NCBI GenBank assembly: GCA_029881855.1
Contig: JAOULU010000066.1
Location: 1-8,053 of the forward strand
Direction: 5' to 3'
Length of the DNA stretch: 8,053 nucleotides
DNA from: Nitrosomonas sp.
Lineage (GTDB): Bacteria; Pseudomonadota; Gammaproteobacteria; Burkholderiales; Nitrosomonadaceae
Shown: piece by piece, positions 7,197 to 8,053 of the stretch
Layout: each line of letters begins with the position of its first letter
Numbering within the stretch: the first letter of the stretch is position 1
Program-made: the position numbers and the translations under genes
Notes under the pieces: generated by a model
Database searches by the model: none
What the model was told of the DNA's origin: nothing
The model's input: the letters and a program-made list of their open reading frames with translations, nothing else

Positions 7197-7223
7197 TTGC
7201 CATTATGGTCAAATGGCAAGGAG
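7197..7223 (+). promoter_or_regulatory. Leader hairpin touching a strong ribosome binding site
   Basis: TTGCCATT (7197-7204) and AATGGCAA (7212-7219) form a perfect 8-bp stem with a 7-nt loop. The ribosome site AAGGAG (7218-7223) shares its first two A bases with the 3' arm and lies 7 nt before the ATG at 7231. A competing pairing exists: CCATAAT (7172-7178) with ATTATGG (7202-7208), which uses part of the same 5' arm. The ribosome site clearly decides the gene start; any regulatory role for the hairpins is inference. Confidence 0.45.
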
Positions 7224-7230
7224 ACAAGCA

Positions 7231-7809
7231 ATGTTAAATAACCAAGCTAAAATGGCATATAAGAAAATTGTAGTGATCTTGATACTCAGTTTGATAGGTA
7301 TGATGGGTATGAACAGGGGTTTTGCTCAGTCGATCATTACACATGACAAACAGCAGCAGAATAACCCAGCCAATCGTACATTTGCAGTTATCCCAAGGCC
7401 CAAAGCCAAACCGAACATTCCTATGCCAACCAGAACCATCAACCGTATAGGGACAGCAATTGGTGCTAGAAATAGTATTAGCATTAAGAGTACCGATGCT
7501 GGCATTATTCATCGACCCCCATTAGCATCAACCTGCGCCAATTGCGGCGTGATTAATTTTATAAATAGCCTTGGGCAAGGTGATGGTTTAAATGCAATTA
7601 CATCAGGCGTTGTTGCAGGGACAATAGCGCGAAGAATTGGTCGAAATGTCGACACTAATGCAGGTACAACGAATCTTAACGAAGGTTACGATGTGGGCAT
7701 CACCATGCAGGACGGCACCCAAGCTGTTATTACACTACCCGATGCCTCGCATTTTAATAGTGGTGACCATATCCAATTGATTGATGGCGTATTAGTGCCG
7801 CAGTACTAA
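7231..7809 (+). CDS. Exported SlyB-like protein with a single glycine-zipper segment
   Basis: A 192-residue protein of unknown exact function. The ATG at 7231 is chosen over GTG 7165 because AAGGAG lies 7 nt upstream and the protein then starts with a proper signal peptide: MAYKK basic region (8-12), hydrophobic core (13-26), cleavage probably after GFA (30-32). There is no lipobox cysteine. Residues 40-100 are Pro/Asn/Arg-rich and probably disordered. The C-terminal part resembles SlyB / glycine-zipper 2TM proteins: CANCGVI (102-108), GQGDGLNAITSGVVAGTIARRIG (115-137, one zipper), then VGITMQDGTQAVITLPD and FNSGDHIQLIDGVLV as the terminal beta region. The second glycine-rich helix normal for the family seems to be missing, replaced by NVDTNAGTTNLNEG. 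Likely periplasmic or outer-membrane associated. It lies 24 nt before copA and is probably co-transcribed with it. The family call rests on remembered patterns and is moderate. Confidence 0.72.
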   Translation: MLNNQAKMAYKKIVVILILSLIGMMGMNRGFAQSIITHDKQQQNNPANRTFAVIPRPKAKPNIPMPTRTINRIGTAIGARNSISIKSTDAGIIHRPPLASTCANCGVINFINSLGQGDGLNAITSGVVAGTIARRIGRNVDTNAGTTNLNEGYDVGITMQDGTQAVITLPDASHFNSGDHIQLIDGVLVPQY

Positions 7810-7833
7810 CATAATCTATAAGCAGGGTTTATC

Positions 7834-8053
7834 TTGAATTCCCCGGTATTTAAACAAATCGATTTGCCCATTGAAGGCATGACTTGTGCTGCTTGTGCAG
7901 CACGTATCGAAAAAAACCTGAATAAATTACCAAGTGTTGAGGCGGTTGTTAACTTTGCAAACGAAAAAGCCCGCGTGCATTATGATGACAGTCAAATCAA
8001 TACAGACAAGCTGATTGCTGCCATTGAAAAGGCGGGTTTCCATATTGTGCCGC
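7834..8053 (+). CDS. copA: Copper-type P1B ATPase, N-terminal part (CopA-like), cut by window end
   Basis: The first 73 codons of a heavy-metal transporting ATPase. An HMA metal-binding domain fills the visible part: GMTCAACAARIEK (15-27) with metal ligands C18 and C21, then LPSVEAVVNFANEKARVHYD (32-51) and AIEKAGF (63-69), the standard beta-alpha-beta pattern. CAAC fits Cu(I) exporters, which pump copper from cytoplasm to periplasm, but the transmembrane CPC motif that would settle the metal is outside the window. The start is TTG at 7834: AGGG (7824-7827) lies 6 nt upstream, and an in-frame stop at 7819-7821 leaves no ATG or GTG ahead of the HMA domain. The rare start may lower expression. 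It is spaced 24 nt from the upstream exported-protein gene. Confidence 0.88.
   Translation, partial: MNSPVFKQIDLPIEGMTCAACAARIEKNLNKLPSVEAVVNFANEKARVHYDDSQINTDKLIAAIEKAGFHIVP

Noticed and set aside
7165..7230. GTG 7165 as the start of the exported protein
   Set aside because: It would put 22 residues before the signal peptide and place the strong AAGGAG (7218-7223) inside the gene. ATG 7231 fits both the ribosome site and the signal peptide.
1..8053. Mobile elements, CRISPR arrays, tRNA/rRNA genes, phage or defence genes
   Set aside because: No transposase, spaced direct repeats, tRNA-like cloverleaf or defence-type protein was seen. The window is a conserved core locus plus a copA neighbourhood.

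Overview
The window reads as ordinary chromosomal DNA of a betaproteobacterium. The gene order hisC-hisB-hisH-hisA-hisF-hisI-hisE-hinT-tatA-tatB-tatC, with a single-domain HisB and separate HisI and HisE, is typical of that class. The AT-rich composition (GC roughly in the low forties by eye) and protein style such as HisC '[14 protein letters not shown]' and HisH 'PGQGAMP' suggest Nitrosomonadales-like lineages (Nitrosomonas, Gallionellaceae, Methylophilaceae). The genus is an inference and cannot be fixed from this window. All genes are on the + strand.

Layout. Positions 1-105 are a non-coding leader with a possible sigma70-type promoter and a small hairpin ahead of hisC. Positions 106-4936 carry seven histidine biosynthesis genes. 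hisG and hisD are not in the window. Positions 4940-5290 encode a HinT-type HIT hydrolase, 3 nt after hisE. Positions 5322-7075 hold tatA, tatB and tatC, the complete twin-arginine translocase, with an unusually long 170-nt gap between tatA and tatB. Positions 7076-7230 are a structured intergenic region with a TATAAT box, an 18-nt palindrome and two mutually exclusive leader hairpins. Positions 7231-7809 encode an exported protein that looks like a SlyB/glycine-zipper family member with only one recognisable glycine-zipper segment. The window ends inside a copper-type P1B ATPase gene that starts with TTG at 7834; only its first metal-binding domain is visible.

How the genes work together. 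HisE and HisI process phosphoribosyl-ATP to ProFAR, HisA isomerises it to PRFAR, HisH/HisF convert PRFAR to imidazole glycerol phosphate and AICAR, HisB dehydrates this product and HisC transaminates it. HinT hydrolyses purine phosphoramidates and is a conserved passenger of this locus. TatABC exports folded proteins. The last two genes probably form a separate transcription unit.

All catalytic motifs I could check in the his, hinT and tat genes are present, and I saw no frameshifts. I found no mobile element, CRISPR array, tRNA or rRNA, and nothing that amounts to an undescribed system. The least ordinary part is 7076-7833: the palindrome beside a TATAAT box, which has a 12-nt match at the left edge of the window, the alternative hairpins touching a strong ribosome binding site, and the divergent exported protein next to copA.
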